DNA of 64,000 bases from Aphodosoma sp051870875 (lineage in GTDB: Bacteria > Bacteroidota > Bacteroidia > Bacteroidales > Paludibacteraceae). Positions 16,748-24,998 of the stretch are shown here, one piece after another. The translations under genes were made by a program, and so were the position numbers. The stretch lies in the NCBI GenBank assembly GCA_051870875.1, contig JBJECG010000050.1, positions 29,157 through 93,156 of the forward strand, read 5' to 3'. A model generated the notes under the pieces. It made no database searches, had not been told where the DNA came from, and saw nothing but the letters and a program-made list of their open reading frames with translations. How positions within the stretch are numbered: position 1 is the first letter of the stretch; each line of letters opens with the position of its first letter.

Positions 16748-16787
16748 TTCAAAAACACTTCTTCCAGTTCAAAAACACTTCTTCCAG
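16748..16787 (+). repeat. Perfect 20-bp tandem duplication in a 5' leader
   Basis: Two identical 20-bp copies (16748-16767 and 16768-16787; unit begins TTCAAAAACACTTC) sit back to back just before the start of the porin-like gene at 16798. The second copy ends 10 nt before the ATG, so the duplication affects the ribosome-binding region. Confidence 0.85.
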
Positions 16788-16797
16788 GAAACCATTC

Positions 16798-18156
16798 ATG
16801 CAAAAACGACTGACAACCATTCTGCTGTTACTACTGCCAACCGTTGTATCAATACAGGCTACAGACCTGGACAGTACCATAGATGCAGCATCCACTGTAA
16901 TGATCCCCGCCCCACCAATCCGACAGGAAGCAGCAAAGACTGCAACAGAAGATGACAAATTTGAGTTCGAGATATACGGATTTGTACGCAACGATTTCAC
17001 GTATGACACCAGGCGCACATTGGCATCAGTAAGCGAGCTATTCAGCTTCATACCATACGACAATGATTTCGATGAGGCAGGACAAGACCTCAATGCAGTA
17101 CCGTCAGCACGATTTGTATCCATTATATCGCGGTTCGGATTCAATGTAGTGTCTCCGCTTTACGTCAAACTGCGCATATCAGCAAAAATAGAAGCAGACT
17201 TCTGCGGTCAGGCCAATTACATATCATTGATGCGCATACGTCATGCATACGTCAAGTTCAACTGGCCTCACCACCACATTCTTGTGGGGCAAGGATGGCA
17301 CCCAATGTCAGGAGATTTGTTGCCTGAAATCATTTCATTGAATACAGGCGCACCGTTCAACCCGTTCTCCCGTGCACCACAAATACGTTATGACGCCTAC
17401 ATCGGCAATACACTGACACTCACAACAGCAGCCATTTACCAATTCCAGTACACATCACCGGGCCCCAAAGGGAACTCTACCTCCTACCAAATATTCGGCG
17501 GCCTTCCTGAATTCTATGCCGGCATCACATCCTCAGGCAAACAGTGGAAAATCGGCTTTGGCGCGGAATACATGCAACTTCGCCCAACCAATGAAATAGA
17601 CGGCATGAAAACGACGGCATCGGTACAATCGTTCGCCACACAACTTTTTGCCAAGTATGCCACAAAACACTGTGACATAAGCGCAAAATCGGTTTACGGA
17701 CAGAATCTTGCGCACCTGCTGATGATGTCAGGCTACGCCGAATACGATTATGACGGAAAAGACCCTACCTCGATAAAATACACGCCTCTCACCCAATCGG
17801 CCACGTGGCTTACAATGGGTTACCAGACGGCCAATCCGGTGCACAATGTAAGGTTATGCGTGTTGGGCGGTTACATGAAAAATTTCGGTACCAAACATGA
17901 TGTGACCGGAAATGTATACGTCCGCGGATTCGACAACATAGAGCAGATGTTCCGAGTGGCACCATCGGTAAAATACTCGTTCAAAGACCTCAACATAGGA
18001 CTTGAATACGAGTACACCGGAGTAATGTACGGAACAGCGCAACCGAATATGACCGTGACAGACACTCACAGAGTTGACAATCACCGCGCATATTTGATAT
18101 GCATTTATAATTTCAACAACAGATTCATATCGCGAAAAAGACAGAAAAAAGTATAA
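16798..18156 (+). CDS. Outer-membrane beta-barrel (porin-like) protein
   Basis: I start at the ATG at 16798 (MQKRLTTILLLLLPTVVSIQA), which begins with a signal peptide; the frame is open 20 codons further up through the 20-bp tandem repeat, but that part is not protein-like. The 452-aa product has a mature N-terminus EFEIYGFVRNDFTYDTR, then alternating strands ending in aromatic residues (RFVSIISRFGFNVVSPLYVKLRISAKIEADF, MRIRHAYVKFNWPHHHILVGQGWH) as in DcaP-like/porin proteins of Bacteroidota, and a final strand NHRAYLICIYNFNNRF. Probably an outer-membrane channel; substrate unknown. An S9 peptidase follows 18 nt later, so the two may form an operon. Confidence 0.7.
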   Translation: MQKRLTTILLLLLPTVVSIQATDLDSTIDAASTVMIPAPPIRQEAAKTATEDDKFEFEIYGFVRNDFTYDTRRTLASVSELFSFIPYDNDFDEAGQDLNAVPSARFVSIISRFGFNVVSPLYVKLRISAKIEADFCGQANYISLMRIRHAYVKFNWPHHHILVGQGWHPMSGDLLPEIISLNTGAPFNPFSRAPQIRYDAYIGNTLTLTTAAIYQFQYTSPGPKGNSTSYQIFGGLPEFYAGITSSGKQWKIGFGAEYMQLRPTNEIDGMKTTASVQSFATQLFAKYATKHCDISAKSVYGQNLAHLLMMSGYAEYDYDGKDPTSIKYTPLTQSATWLTMGYQTANPVHNVRLCVLGGYMKNFGTKHDVTGNVYVRGFDNIEQMFRVAPSVKYSFKDLNIGLEYEYTGVMYGTAQPNMTVTDTHRVDNHRAYLICIYNFNNRFISRKRQKKV

Positions 18157-18174
18157 CCCAAACATCGAATACCA

Positions 18175-20694
18175 ATGAAAAAAACAAATTTACTGCTCAT
18201 TGCCATGTTATGTGCATCAACCGTATTTGCCAATGACACAGTGATTAATTTCATGTTGCGCAGCATGACATTGCCGGAGCTGACGCTGACAGATTCCATT
18301 GATGCACTCGGCAAAAGAATTGACAACACTCTGCTGCTGCAAACCAAAGTCAACACAGCATTTGCCGATGTGGAACATTCGATTGTCACGACCGATGCAG
18401 AAGGCCGGTTGCACATTACAAAACCGGCTGCGGGAAACGCGCTAAACATCGTAGGGTTCAACCTTTGGTCAGACCGCTTTACAACTGCAACGCTGAATGT
18501 GACGACTACATCCATGGCTGAAATTTACGTCGACAACGTGCTGATGCAAACGAAACGCACTACAGAAAATTCGGCTGGAGAGGCAAAGACTTCGTCCATA
18601 GAGCTGACGATCGAACCAATGAAACTATATCATGTTTCCATCAAATCGCTGAGTACGTCAGCCGACGAATACGATGCAATGATGCTGATTTCAGTTGCAG
18701 GCAACAACGAGAATGCACACATCAACTACTCTACCAACGAAAAACGATTCTACCAACTCAGTGATAATTTTATTGGGAAAAGGGTGACGAACACCAGCGT
18801 TTCATATTGCGGGAAATATCTTCTCACAACATATACGCATCGTATTTCAACAAAAGATATCTCATCATACAAAATTCTCACTGAAGTGAAAAGCGGCAGG
18901 ACACTCTGTCCCCGCCTTAATGCGGCAATCAATTGGATGCCTCGCTCGTCGAAACTTTATTATACAGAAACAACAATCAACGGTACTGATGTGATAACCA
19001 TTGACCCGGCGACAATGGCAGAAGAAACAGCGGCACACAACATACCGGAGGACAAATTCATATGGTCGCCCAACGAGAGACAGCTGATATTCGACATTGA
19101 AGAAAGTGCAGCAAAGAGCCAAGGTCCGCTCAAATACCATGCCTCTGTGATGGATCGCGTAGACGGCCGTTCACGCAGACATTTCGCGCTTTATGACATA
19201 GCAACCGCCACCACCACACGTCTCACAGCAGGCAACCATTCCGCACAAATACACGATATATCGGCCGACGGCACAAAAATACTTTTCGCCACATATACAA
19301 CCGACTATTCACACCGCCAGCAAATCCGTATAAACCTGTATCAACTCAACACCACAACCTTGCAAGTCGACACCATACTGGCCGACCAATGGTATCTCAA
19401 TTCGGCCCAATATTCACCGGACGCAAAGCAGTTGCTGATAACTGCCGGTCCTGACGCATTTGACGGAGCAGGCAAGAACTGCGGGTCGCATCCAATCGCA
19501 AATGACTATGATATACAAGCATTTATCTACGACATAGCATCAAAACACATCACTCCTATCACAAAAGATTTCGACCCTGCAATAAAAACTATCAGCTGGA
19601 ACAAAAATGGCAACCTGTATATGTTAGTCAACGAGCGCGATGCAATAAACGCATACGAATACAATGTGGCAAAAGCAGAATTCAATCCATTGAAAATGGC
19701 AACTGAACTGGTACGCCAATTTTCAATCAGCGGGGACGGACGCACTGCAGCATACATCGGATGCGGTCTCAACCACTCGTCCAAAGCATACACTTACGAT
19801 GTCAGAAAGCAGCGGTCGACCCTCGTCGCCGATCCGATGGCAACGGTCTATGAAAACATACAGCTCGGCAATACGGAAGACTTCAGTTTCACGTATGACA
19901 GTACAGAAACAGACGGTTTCATCTGCTATCCGCCAATGTTTGATGCCTCTAAAAAATATCCTATGATAGTCTATTATTATGGTGGCACCACCCCATCCCA
20001 ACGCTGGAACGAATACTACTACGGAGCACATGTATTCGCATCGCGCGGATACATTGTATATGTTGTCAATCCCAGCGGTACAATCGGTTACGGACAAGAG
20101 TTCTCTGCACGCCATGTCAACGCATGGGGCATACGCACTGCCGATGAGATAATAGAAGGTACACGCCGCGCATATAGGACGCACTCATGTATAGACTCTA
20201 CAAAAATCGGCTGTATAGGAGCATCATACGGAGGTTTCATGACAGAATACCTGATTTCCAAAACAGATATGTTTGCCTGTGCCGTATCGCACGCCGGCAT
20301 CAGCAATCTGACCAGCTATTGGGGCGAAGGGTATTGGGGAATCGGCTACAATCTGGCAGCTGCAGCCGGCAGCTACCCCTGGAACAATCCGGAGCTCTTC
20401 ATACGCCAAGGCGCACTATTCAATGCAGACAAAATCAATACACCGCTCCTTATGACCCACGGCAGCGTTGACACCAATGTGCCTATAGGCGAGAGCATCC
20501 AACTCTACAACGCACTTAAAATCCAAAACAAGACAGTGGAATTTGTAGAAGTAGAGGGAGAAAACCACACCATAGTCGCCGATCTCGACAAACAGATTCT
20601 TTGGCACAACACAATCATGGCCTGGTTTGCCCGATGGCTACAAGATGCACCGGAATGGTGGGACAACCTGTACCCTAAAGTCATGACGGAGTAA
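18175..20694 (+). CDS. Secreted S9 family serine peptidase (prolyl oligopeptidase/DPP-IV-like)
   Basis: 839-aa protein with a signal peptide (MKKTNLLLIAMLCASTVFA). Domain order is an N-terminal extension, an eight-bladed beta-propeller region (about 190-600 with DPP-IV-style repeats such as FIWSPNERQLIF and AQYSPDAKQLLI) and a C-terminal alpha/beta-hydrolase. The triad is complete: Ser684 in GASYGGFM, Asp766 in HGSVDTNVP and His798 in GENHTI. Such enzymes trim N-terminal dipeptides or cleave after proline in peptides brought to the periplasm. The 150-residue segment before the propeller is unusual and unrecognised. A small hairpin plus T-run follows at 20789. Confidence 0.92.
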   Translation: MKKTNLLLIAMLCASTVFANDTVINFMLRSMTLPELTLTDSIDALGKRIDNTLLLQTKVNTAFADVEHSIVTTDAEGRLHITKPAAGNALNIVGFNLWSDRFTTATLNVTTTSMAEIYVDNVLMQTKRTTENSAGEAKTSSIELTIEPMKLYHVSIKSLSTSADEYDAMMLISVAGNNENAHINYSTNEKRFYQLSDNFIGKRVTNTSVSYCGKYLLTTYTHRISTKDISSYKILTEVKSGRTLCPRLNAAINWMPRSSKLYYTETTINGTDVITIDPATMAEETAAHNIPEDKFIWSPNERQLIFDIEESAAKSQGPLKYHASVMDRVDGRSRRHFALYDIATATTTRLTAGNHSAQIHDISADGTKILFATYTTDYSHRQQIRINLYQLNTTTLQVDTILADQWYLNSAQYSPDAKQLLITAGPDAFDGAGKNCGSHPIANDYDIQAFIYDIASKHITPITKDFDPAIKTISWNKNGNLYMLVNERDAINAYEYNVAKAEFNPLKMATELVRQFSISGDGRTAAYIGCGLNHSSKAYTYDVRKQRSTLVADPMATVYENIQLGNTEDFSFTYDSTETDGFICYPPMFDASKKYPMIVYYYGGTTPSQRWNEYYYGAHVFASRGYIVYVVNPSGTIGYGQEFSARHVNAWGIRTADEIIEGTRRAYRTHSCIDSTKIGCIGASYGGFMTEYLISKTDMFACAVSHAGISNLTSYWGEGYWGIGYNLAAAAGSYPWNNPELFIRQGALFNADKINTPLLMTHGSVDTNVPIGESIQLYNALKIQNKTVEFVEVEGENHTIVADLDKQILWHNTIMAWFARWLQDAPEWWDNLYPKVMTE

Positions 20695-20788
20695 AACCGA
20701 AATCCGGCATGCATTCACCAGGTTTACACCACGACGGTAGAATTCAGACGTAAACAATGCGTACATAAACGAGATTACCCAACTTATC

Positions 20789-20808
20789 ACATGTAAAACA
20801 TGTTTTTT
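20789..20808 (+). terminator. Intrinsic terminator after the S9 peptidase gene
   Basis: 6-bp perfect stem (20789-20794 with 20798-20803) around an AAA loop, running directly into six T (20803-20808). It lies 95 nt after the S9 stop. Confidence 0.6.
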
Positions 20809-20844
20809 CTTATCTTGTCAGTACTGAATCCAACGGATTTTATG

Positions 20845-20852
20845 TAAATTTG
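20845..20852 (+). promoter_or_regulatory. Putative promoter -7 element of the aryl-polyene-type operon
   Basis: TAAATTTG then C (20845-20853) fits TAnnTTTG and lies 127 nt before the first gene of the 15-kb cluster, leaving a long leader. The -33 box is not evident at the usual spacing, which may mean activator dependence. Confidence 0.4.
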
Positions 20853-20904
20853 CAATCATCTTATAAAGACATTGCCATGGTATGTCAGTAATGCAAACTG
20901 ATTG

Positions 20905-20925
20905 TTTAACCGACTTGCCGTTAAA
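20905..20925. promoter_or_regulatory. 6-bp inverted repeat in the operon leader
   Basis: TTTAAC (20905-20910) and GTTAAA (20920-20925) form a 6-bp inverted repeat with a 9-nt spacer, about 50 nt downstream of the putative -7 element. It could be an operator or a weak leader hairpin; there is no further support. Confidence 0.2.
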
Positions 20926-20979
20926 TGATTATAAATTCGGAAACACGTTATCGCCATCTATAGGCAAAACACTCGGAGT

Positions 20980-21711
20980 ATGAAATATGCACTCGTTACG
21001 GGAGGGTCCCGCGGCTTGGGACGTGCCGTATGTCTTCGGTTGGCCAAAACCGGCATTCCGGTATTGATAAATTACCAGTCAAACGCCGAAGCGGCCGAAG
21101 AGGTGAAACACCTTGTCGAATCAGAAGGAACAACAGCCGAAATTGTCAAATTCGATGTCAGCAACAAAACAGAAGTCGATGATGCGCTGTCGGCATGGGA
21201 GGAGTCTCACCCGGACGATTACATTGCCTATATAGTAAACAATGCCGGCATACGCCGCGACAATGTAATGTTCATGATGCCCGAAGCAGACTGGCACGAT
21301 GTACTTAACGTGACACTACACGGTTTCTTTTACGTCACCAGGCATCTTTTACCCAAAATGATGATTCGCAGGCACGGCGGACGGATAGTAAACATGGCAT
21401 CACTGTCAGGTCTGAAAGGAATGCCAGGACAGGTGAACTACAGCGCAGCCAAAGCAGCACTGATAGGTGCAACAAAAGCACTGGCTCAGGAAGTGGCAGG
21501 CCGCGGTGTGACAGTCAATGCCGTAGCTCCCGGGTTCATTGAAACCGACATGACAAAAGACTTGCCGCAGGAAGAACTGGAAAAATCAGTTCCGATGCAC
21601 CGTTTCGGCAAACCAGACGAAGTGGCTGCTCTCGTGGCATTTCTCCTGTCTGATGATGCTAGCTACATAACAGGTGAAGTAATATCAATAAATGGCGGGC
21701 TTTACACTTGA
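20980..21711 (+). CDS. 3-oxoacyl-ACP reductase (FabG-like ketoreductase) of aryl-polyene-type cluster
   Basis: 243-aa short-chain dehydrogenase of normal FabG length. NAD(P)-binding TGGSRGLG (residues 7-14), NNAGIRRD, the catalytic Ser in MASLSGLKG and the YSAAK Tyr/Lys pair are present, and it ends ASYITGEVISINGGLYT as in FabG. It should reduce the 3-ketoacyl-ACP made by the cluster ketosynthases to the 3-hydroxy form at each elongation round. First gene of the operon; 57 nt to the next. Confidence 0.9.
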   Translation: MKYALVTGGSRGLGRAVCLRLAKTGIPVLINYQSNAEAAEEVKHLVESEGTTAEIVKFDVSNKTEVDDALSAWEESHPDDYIAYIVNNAGIRRDNVMFMMPEADWHDVLNVTLHGFFYVTRHLLPKMMIRRHGGRIVNMASLSGLKGMPGQVNYSAAKAALIGATKALAQEVAGRGVTVNAVAPGFIETDMTKDLPQEELEKSVPMHRFGKPDEVAALVAFLLSDDASYITGEVISINGGLYT

Positions 21712-21768
21712 AAAGTTCCTGCCCTGCCGTATCAAAACACAAACTGCAAAACCAGACATTTGAATTCC

Positions 21769-22338
21769 ATGAAGAAAATCACAATCACGCTTGTTGCGCT
21801 TATAGGCACAATCACGATGTATGCCGCAAATCCCTTAAAACTTACAGGAGGCAATACTTCAGTTTTCAGACAAGAGGCTACGGCCAATGTCATAATAGAC
21901 GACCATAAGGCAACCATTGACCGCACCGGCAAGACCGCCGATGTCTATTACGGCGAACAAAGCGATCGTAAATACGCCGCTTTCACCAGCGACCTGGATC
22001 GCGGGCACCTCAGTTTCAGGACATACTTCAACGACAAACAGCCGGGCACCATAAAAATGAAACTGGCCGAATCCCGCGAAAACACAGAATACACGCTCCA
22101 TATCACCGTAAGGCTAATAAATATCGGACATTTCGGTGTTTTGCCAAAGAACGGAGGCGTTGCAATTTCCGGTACAATGGAACTGGTTGACAATGCCACA
22201 GGCGAAACTGTCTGCACATTTGAATTTGAAAATGTCAAAGGATTTATGGCACCCAAATTCAGAGACCGAGTGATAAGCACATACCGTTATCTGGCAGACT
22301 ACCTCATAAAAACCATATCACCAGATGCAACTATCTGA
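21769..22338 (+). CDS. Secreted protein of unknown function within aryl-polyene-type cluster
   Basis: The ATG at 21769 (MKKITITLVALIGTITMYA) gives a 189-aa protein with a clear signal peptide; a TTG three codons earlier is less likely. The mature part is beta-rich (KLTGGNTSVFRQEATANVIID, then KTADVYYGEQSDRKYAAF, then TEYTLHITVRLINIGHF, then GGVAISGTMELVD) with a C-terminal amphipathic helix (FRDRVISTYRYLADYLIKTI). No family recognised. Its placement between the ketoreductase and methyltransferase, and its 14-nt overlap with the latter, tie it to the pathway; a periplasmic role in moving or inserting the product is a guess. Confidence 0.7.
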   Translation: MKKITITLVALIGTITMYAANPLKLTGGNTSVFRQEATANVIIDDHKATIDRTGKTADVYYGEQSDRKYAAFTSDLDRGHLSFRTYFNDKQPGTIKMKLAESRENTEYTLHITVRLINIGHFGVLPKNGGVAISGTMELVDNATGETVCTFEFENVKGFMAPKFRDRVISTYRYLADYLIKTISPDATI

Positions 22339-23449
22339 AACGCTTCAACAAGCATACACCAAAGACAATATCACAGCGCACGACGCCCAACTTCGTGCGC
22401 AGTTCATTGCATGGGGCCCAGCCATATTCCAGGCTACACGCATCATGCTGAAACACGGCATTTTCGACATGCTCCGGGAAAGTGACAACGGACTTACAGC
22501 ATCTGAAATCTGCAACCGCACCAAACTCAGCCCATACGCCATAAAATGTCTGTTGGAAGCATCGCTCTGCACAGGCACTATCCTCGTAGATACCAACACC
22601 GAACGCTACAACCTGTCCAAGACAGGCTGGTTTCTGACAATAGATTCAGCCACAAAGGCCGACATCGACTTCAACCACGATGTAAACTATGAAGGTTGGT
22701 TTCGTCTGGAAGAATCGCTGCTGACAGGCAAACCGGAAGGCCTGCGACACTTCGGGGAATGGCAGACGATCTACGAAGGGCTTTCAAGTTTGCCGGAACA
22801 GGTACAGAAGTCATGGTTCGGATTCGACCATTTCTACAGCGACCACTCATTCGGCCAGGCATTGGAAATAGTATTCGGGGAACCGTCTCCGCGGACATTG
22901 TTTGACATCGGCGGAAATACCGGACGCTGGGCATTGGAATGCGTAAACCATGACCCGAACGTGCATGTGACAGTTATCGACCTGCCCCAACAGATAGAGA
23001 TGATGTACCGCCACATACAGAACCAACCCGGCTCAGAACGCATTGACGGCCATGGAATGGATCTGCTTGACATCACACAGCCGTTTCCTGCCATGCCGCA
23101 GGCCGATGCTATCTGGATGAGTCAGTTCCTCGACTGTTTCAGCATGGACAAAATAATCGGGATACTGCAACGCACAGGCAAAGCCATGACCGCCGACACC
23201 CGTCTTTACATAATGGAAACTCTTTGGGACAGACAGAAATATGCACCTGCTGCATTGGCCTTGACCATGACATCACTCTACTTCACTGCCCTTGCCAACG
23301 GCAACAGCAAAATGTACAATACTGAAGATATGCGGTATTGCATAGAGCAGGCAGGACTTGAAATTGAGCAGATACACGACGGTCTGGGACACGGCCACAG
23401 CATAATAGTCTGCCGCCGACCGTTACGACAAGCCCATTACACCATATAA
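22325..23449 (+). CDS. SAM-dependent methyltransferase (Methyltransf_2-like) of aryl-polyene-type cluster
   Basis: 374-aa protein with an N-terminal winged-helix dimerisation domain (FDMLRESDNGLTASEICNRTKLSPYAIKCLLEASL) and a C-terminal Rossmann methyltransferase domain. SAM motif I is TLFDIGGNTGRWALE (about residues 198-212), followed by the acidic ribose-binding VTVIDLPQQ and the post-motif DAIWMSQFLDCFS. This architecture is shared with plant-like caffeate/hydroxyindole O-methyltransferases, so O- or C-methylation of the aryl head group is the likely job. The start ATG overlaps the previous gene by 14 nt. Confidence 0.85.
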   Translation: MQLSETLQQAYTKDNITAHDAQLRAQFIAWGPAIFQATRIMLKHGIFDMLRESDNGLTASEICNRTKLSPYAIKCLLEASLCTGTILVDTNTERYNLSKTGWFLTIDSATKADIDFNHDVNYEGWFRLEESLLTGKPEGLRHFGEWQTIYEGLSSLPEQVQKSWFGFDHFYSDHSFGQALEIVFGEPSPRTLFDIGGNTGRWALECVNHDPNVHVTVIDLPQQIEMMYRHIQNQPGSERIDGHGMDLLDITQPFPAMPQADAIWMSQFLDCFSMDKIIGILQRTGKAMTADTRLYIMETLWDRQKYAPAALALTMTSLYFTALANGNSKMYNTEDMRYCIEQAGLEIEQIHDGLGHGHSIIVCRRPLRQAHYTI

Positions 23450-23473
23450 CACGCTCACACCGACACTAACCAT

Positions 23474-23734
23474 ATGGACAGAACAGCAATCGAAAATACC
23501 ATACGCAACTTTCTGATTGAAGAACTTGAAATAGAAGAGTACAGAATACAACCCGAAGCACGGTTAAAAGACGATATGGGCATCGACTCGCTCGATATAG
23601 TTGATATTGCAGTGCTCGTAGAATCGAATTTCGGCTTCAAGGTAAAAGCCGAAGAGATGAAGAGTATCACTACATTCAGCAGATTCTGCGACTACGTGTA
23701 CGAAAAGACGAATCAGACTTCACTTATAGGATGA
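23474..23734 (+). CDS. Acyl carrier protein 1 of aryl-polyene-type cluster
   Basis: 86-aa acidic helical protein with the phosphopantetheine attachment motif Asp38-Ser39-Leu40 in MGIDSLDIVDIAVLVE. The spacing of helices matches FabF/AcpP-type carrier proteins. It is one of three carrier proteins in the operon. Its TGA stop overlaps the ATG of the following acyltransferase by 4 nt, indicating translational coupling. Confidence 0.92.
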   Translation: MDRTAIENTIRNFLIEELEIEEYRIQPEARLKDDMGIDSLDIVDIAVLVESNFGFKVKAEEMKSITTFSRFCDYVYEKTNQTSLIG

Positions 23735-24594
23735 TGGCAGAAACAAAAGAGTGGCAAGGCACGACCCATGGTTCAAAATGGATGTTGGAAACGCTGATTG
23801 CATGGCTGCGCCATACATCGTTGTACTTGCCGTATTGCTGTATGGGTGTAATAATACTTTTCTACATGCTTTTCAATCACAAGGGGTATGCAGCAAGTTA
23901 CGGCTTCTTCCACCACAGGCTGGCCATGAATCCGTTGAAAGCATTCCGCCATGTATACCTCAACCATTTCAGGTTCGGCCAGATAATCATTGACAGATTT
24001 GCCATGTATGCCGGACACCGGTTCCAAATAGAAATAGACCACCCGGAACTGTTCGACGAACTGGAACAACAGGAAAGCGGATTCATACAGCTAAGCGCCC
24101 ATATAGGCAATTATGAACTGGCCGGCTACTCTCTTACTCCACAGAGGAAAAACATATATGTATTGGTCTATGGCGGAGAAAAAGAGACCGTAATGCAGTC
24201 ACGCTCACAAATACTGTCGGAACACCGGGTGTCAATGGTTCCGATTTCTCCGGACATGTCGCACATATTCATTCTCAACAAAGCGTTGCAATCGGGCGAC
24301 ATTGTAAGTATGACCGCCGACCGTCTGTTTGACTCCATGCGCAGCATAATCTGTGACTTTCTGGGAGCAAAAGCCAAGTTTCCAATCGGGCCGTTCGCTA
24401 TAGCTTCACAACGCAAAGTACCGATACTTACAGCCTTTATAATAAAAACCGGTACAAAATCATACAAAATACACCTTCACAGATTGAATGGCACCGACAA
24501 GGACACTTTGGCACAAAACTATGTAAATGTTCTGGAAACTATAGTACTACAATATCCCACACAATGGTTCAATTTCTACAACTTCTGGATATAG
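23731..24594 (+). CDS. Lysophospholipid acyltransferase, LpxL/HtrB-like, of aryl-polyene-type cluster
   Basis: 287-aa protein starting at one of two tandem ATGs (23731 or 23734). It has one N-terminal membrane segment (SLYLPYCCMGVIILFYMLF) and the LpxL-type catalytic His...Glu motif SAHIGNYELAGY (about residues 116-127), then MVPISPDMSHIF and MTADRLFDSMRS. Members transfer acyl chains from ACP to lipid acceptors at the inner membrane. In aryl polyene clusters such an enzyme is thought to attach the polyene or a fatty acid to the lipid anchor. It overlaps the next gene by 31 nt. Confidence 0.82.
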   Translation: MMAETKEWQGTTHGSKWMLETLIAWLRHTSLYLPYCCMGVIILFYMLFNHKGYAASYGFFHHRLAMNPLKAFRHVYLNHFRFGQIIIDRFAMYAGHRFQIEIDHPELFDELEQQESGFIQLSAHIGNYELAGYSLTPQRKNIYVLVYGGEKETVMQSRSQILSEHRVSMVPISPDMSHIFILNKALQSGDIVSMTADRLFDSMRSIICDFLGAKAKFPIGPFAIASQRKVPILTAFIIKTGTKSYKIHLHRLNGTDKDTLAQNYVNVLETIVLQYPTQWFNFYNFWI

Positions 24595-24998
24595 ACCTTC
24601 AAGAGATTCTGCCACAACGTCAACCGTTCATTATGATTGACAGTCTGGTTAATTGCGGTGAAAACGAAGCCACCACCCTGTTTACTGTCAAGGAAGACAA
24701 CATTTTCGTAAAGGATGGCACGATGCTGCCTACCGGACTGATAGAAAACATGGCACAAACATGTGCCGCCAGGTTGGGCTACCGGAACACAGACAGCGGA
24801 GAACCTGCAAGAACAGGTGTAATCGGAGCCATAAGCAATCTGCATGTGGAACGCACCCCGCAAGCCGGAGAAACCGTAGCAACCACAATCAAAATAAAAG
24901 CCGAAGCATTCGGTATGACAGCCGTAAAAGCCGAAAGTCGTATAGGCGGCAAGACCATAGCAACGGCAGAACTTAAAATAGCCATCAGCCAACAATGA
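24564..24998 (+). CDS. Hot-dog fold 3-hydroxyacyl-ACP dehydratase-like protein (ApeP-like)
   Basis: 144-aa hot-dog protein. The segment LPQRQPFIMIDSLV corresponds to the LPHRxPFxxVD pattern of FabZ/ApeP-like dehydratases, but the usual His is Gln here; GLIENMAQTCAARLGY matches the helix carrying the acidic catalytic residue, and GAISNLHVERTPQAGETV follows. It should remove water from 3-hydroxyacyl-ACP in chain extension, perhaps as partner to the other hot-dog protein of the cluster (30216-30602). The start overlaps the upstream acyltransferase by 31 nt; its stop overlaps the next ATG by 4 nt. Confidence 0.75.
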   Translation: MVQFLQLLDIDLQEILPQRQPFIMIDSLVNCGENEATTLFTVKEDNIFVKDGTMLPTGLIENMAQTCAARLGYRNTDSGEPARTGVIGAISNLHVERTPQAGETVATTIKIKAEAFGMTAVKAESRIGGKTIATAELKIAISQQ

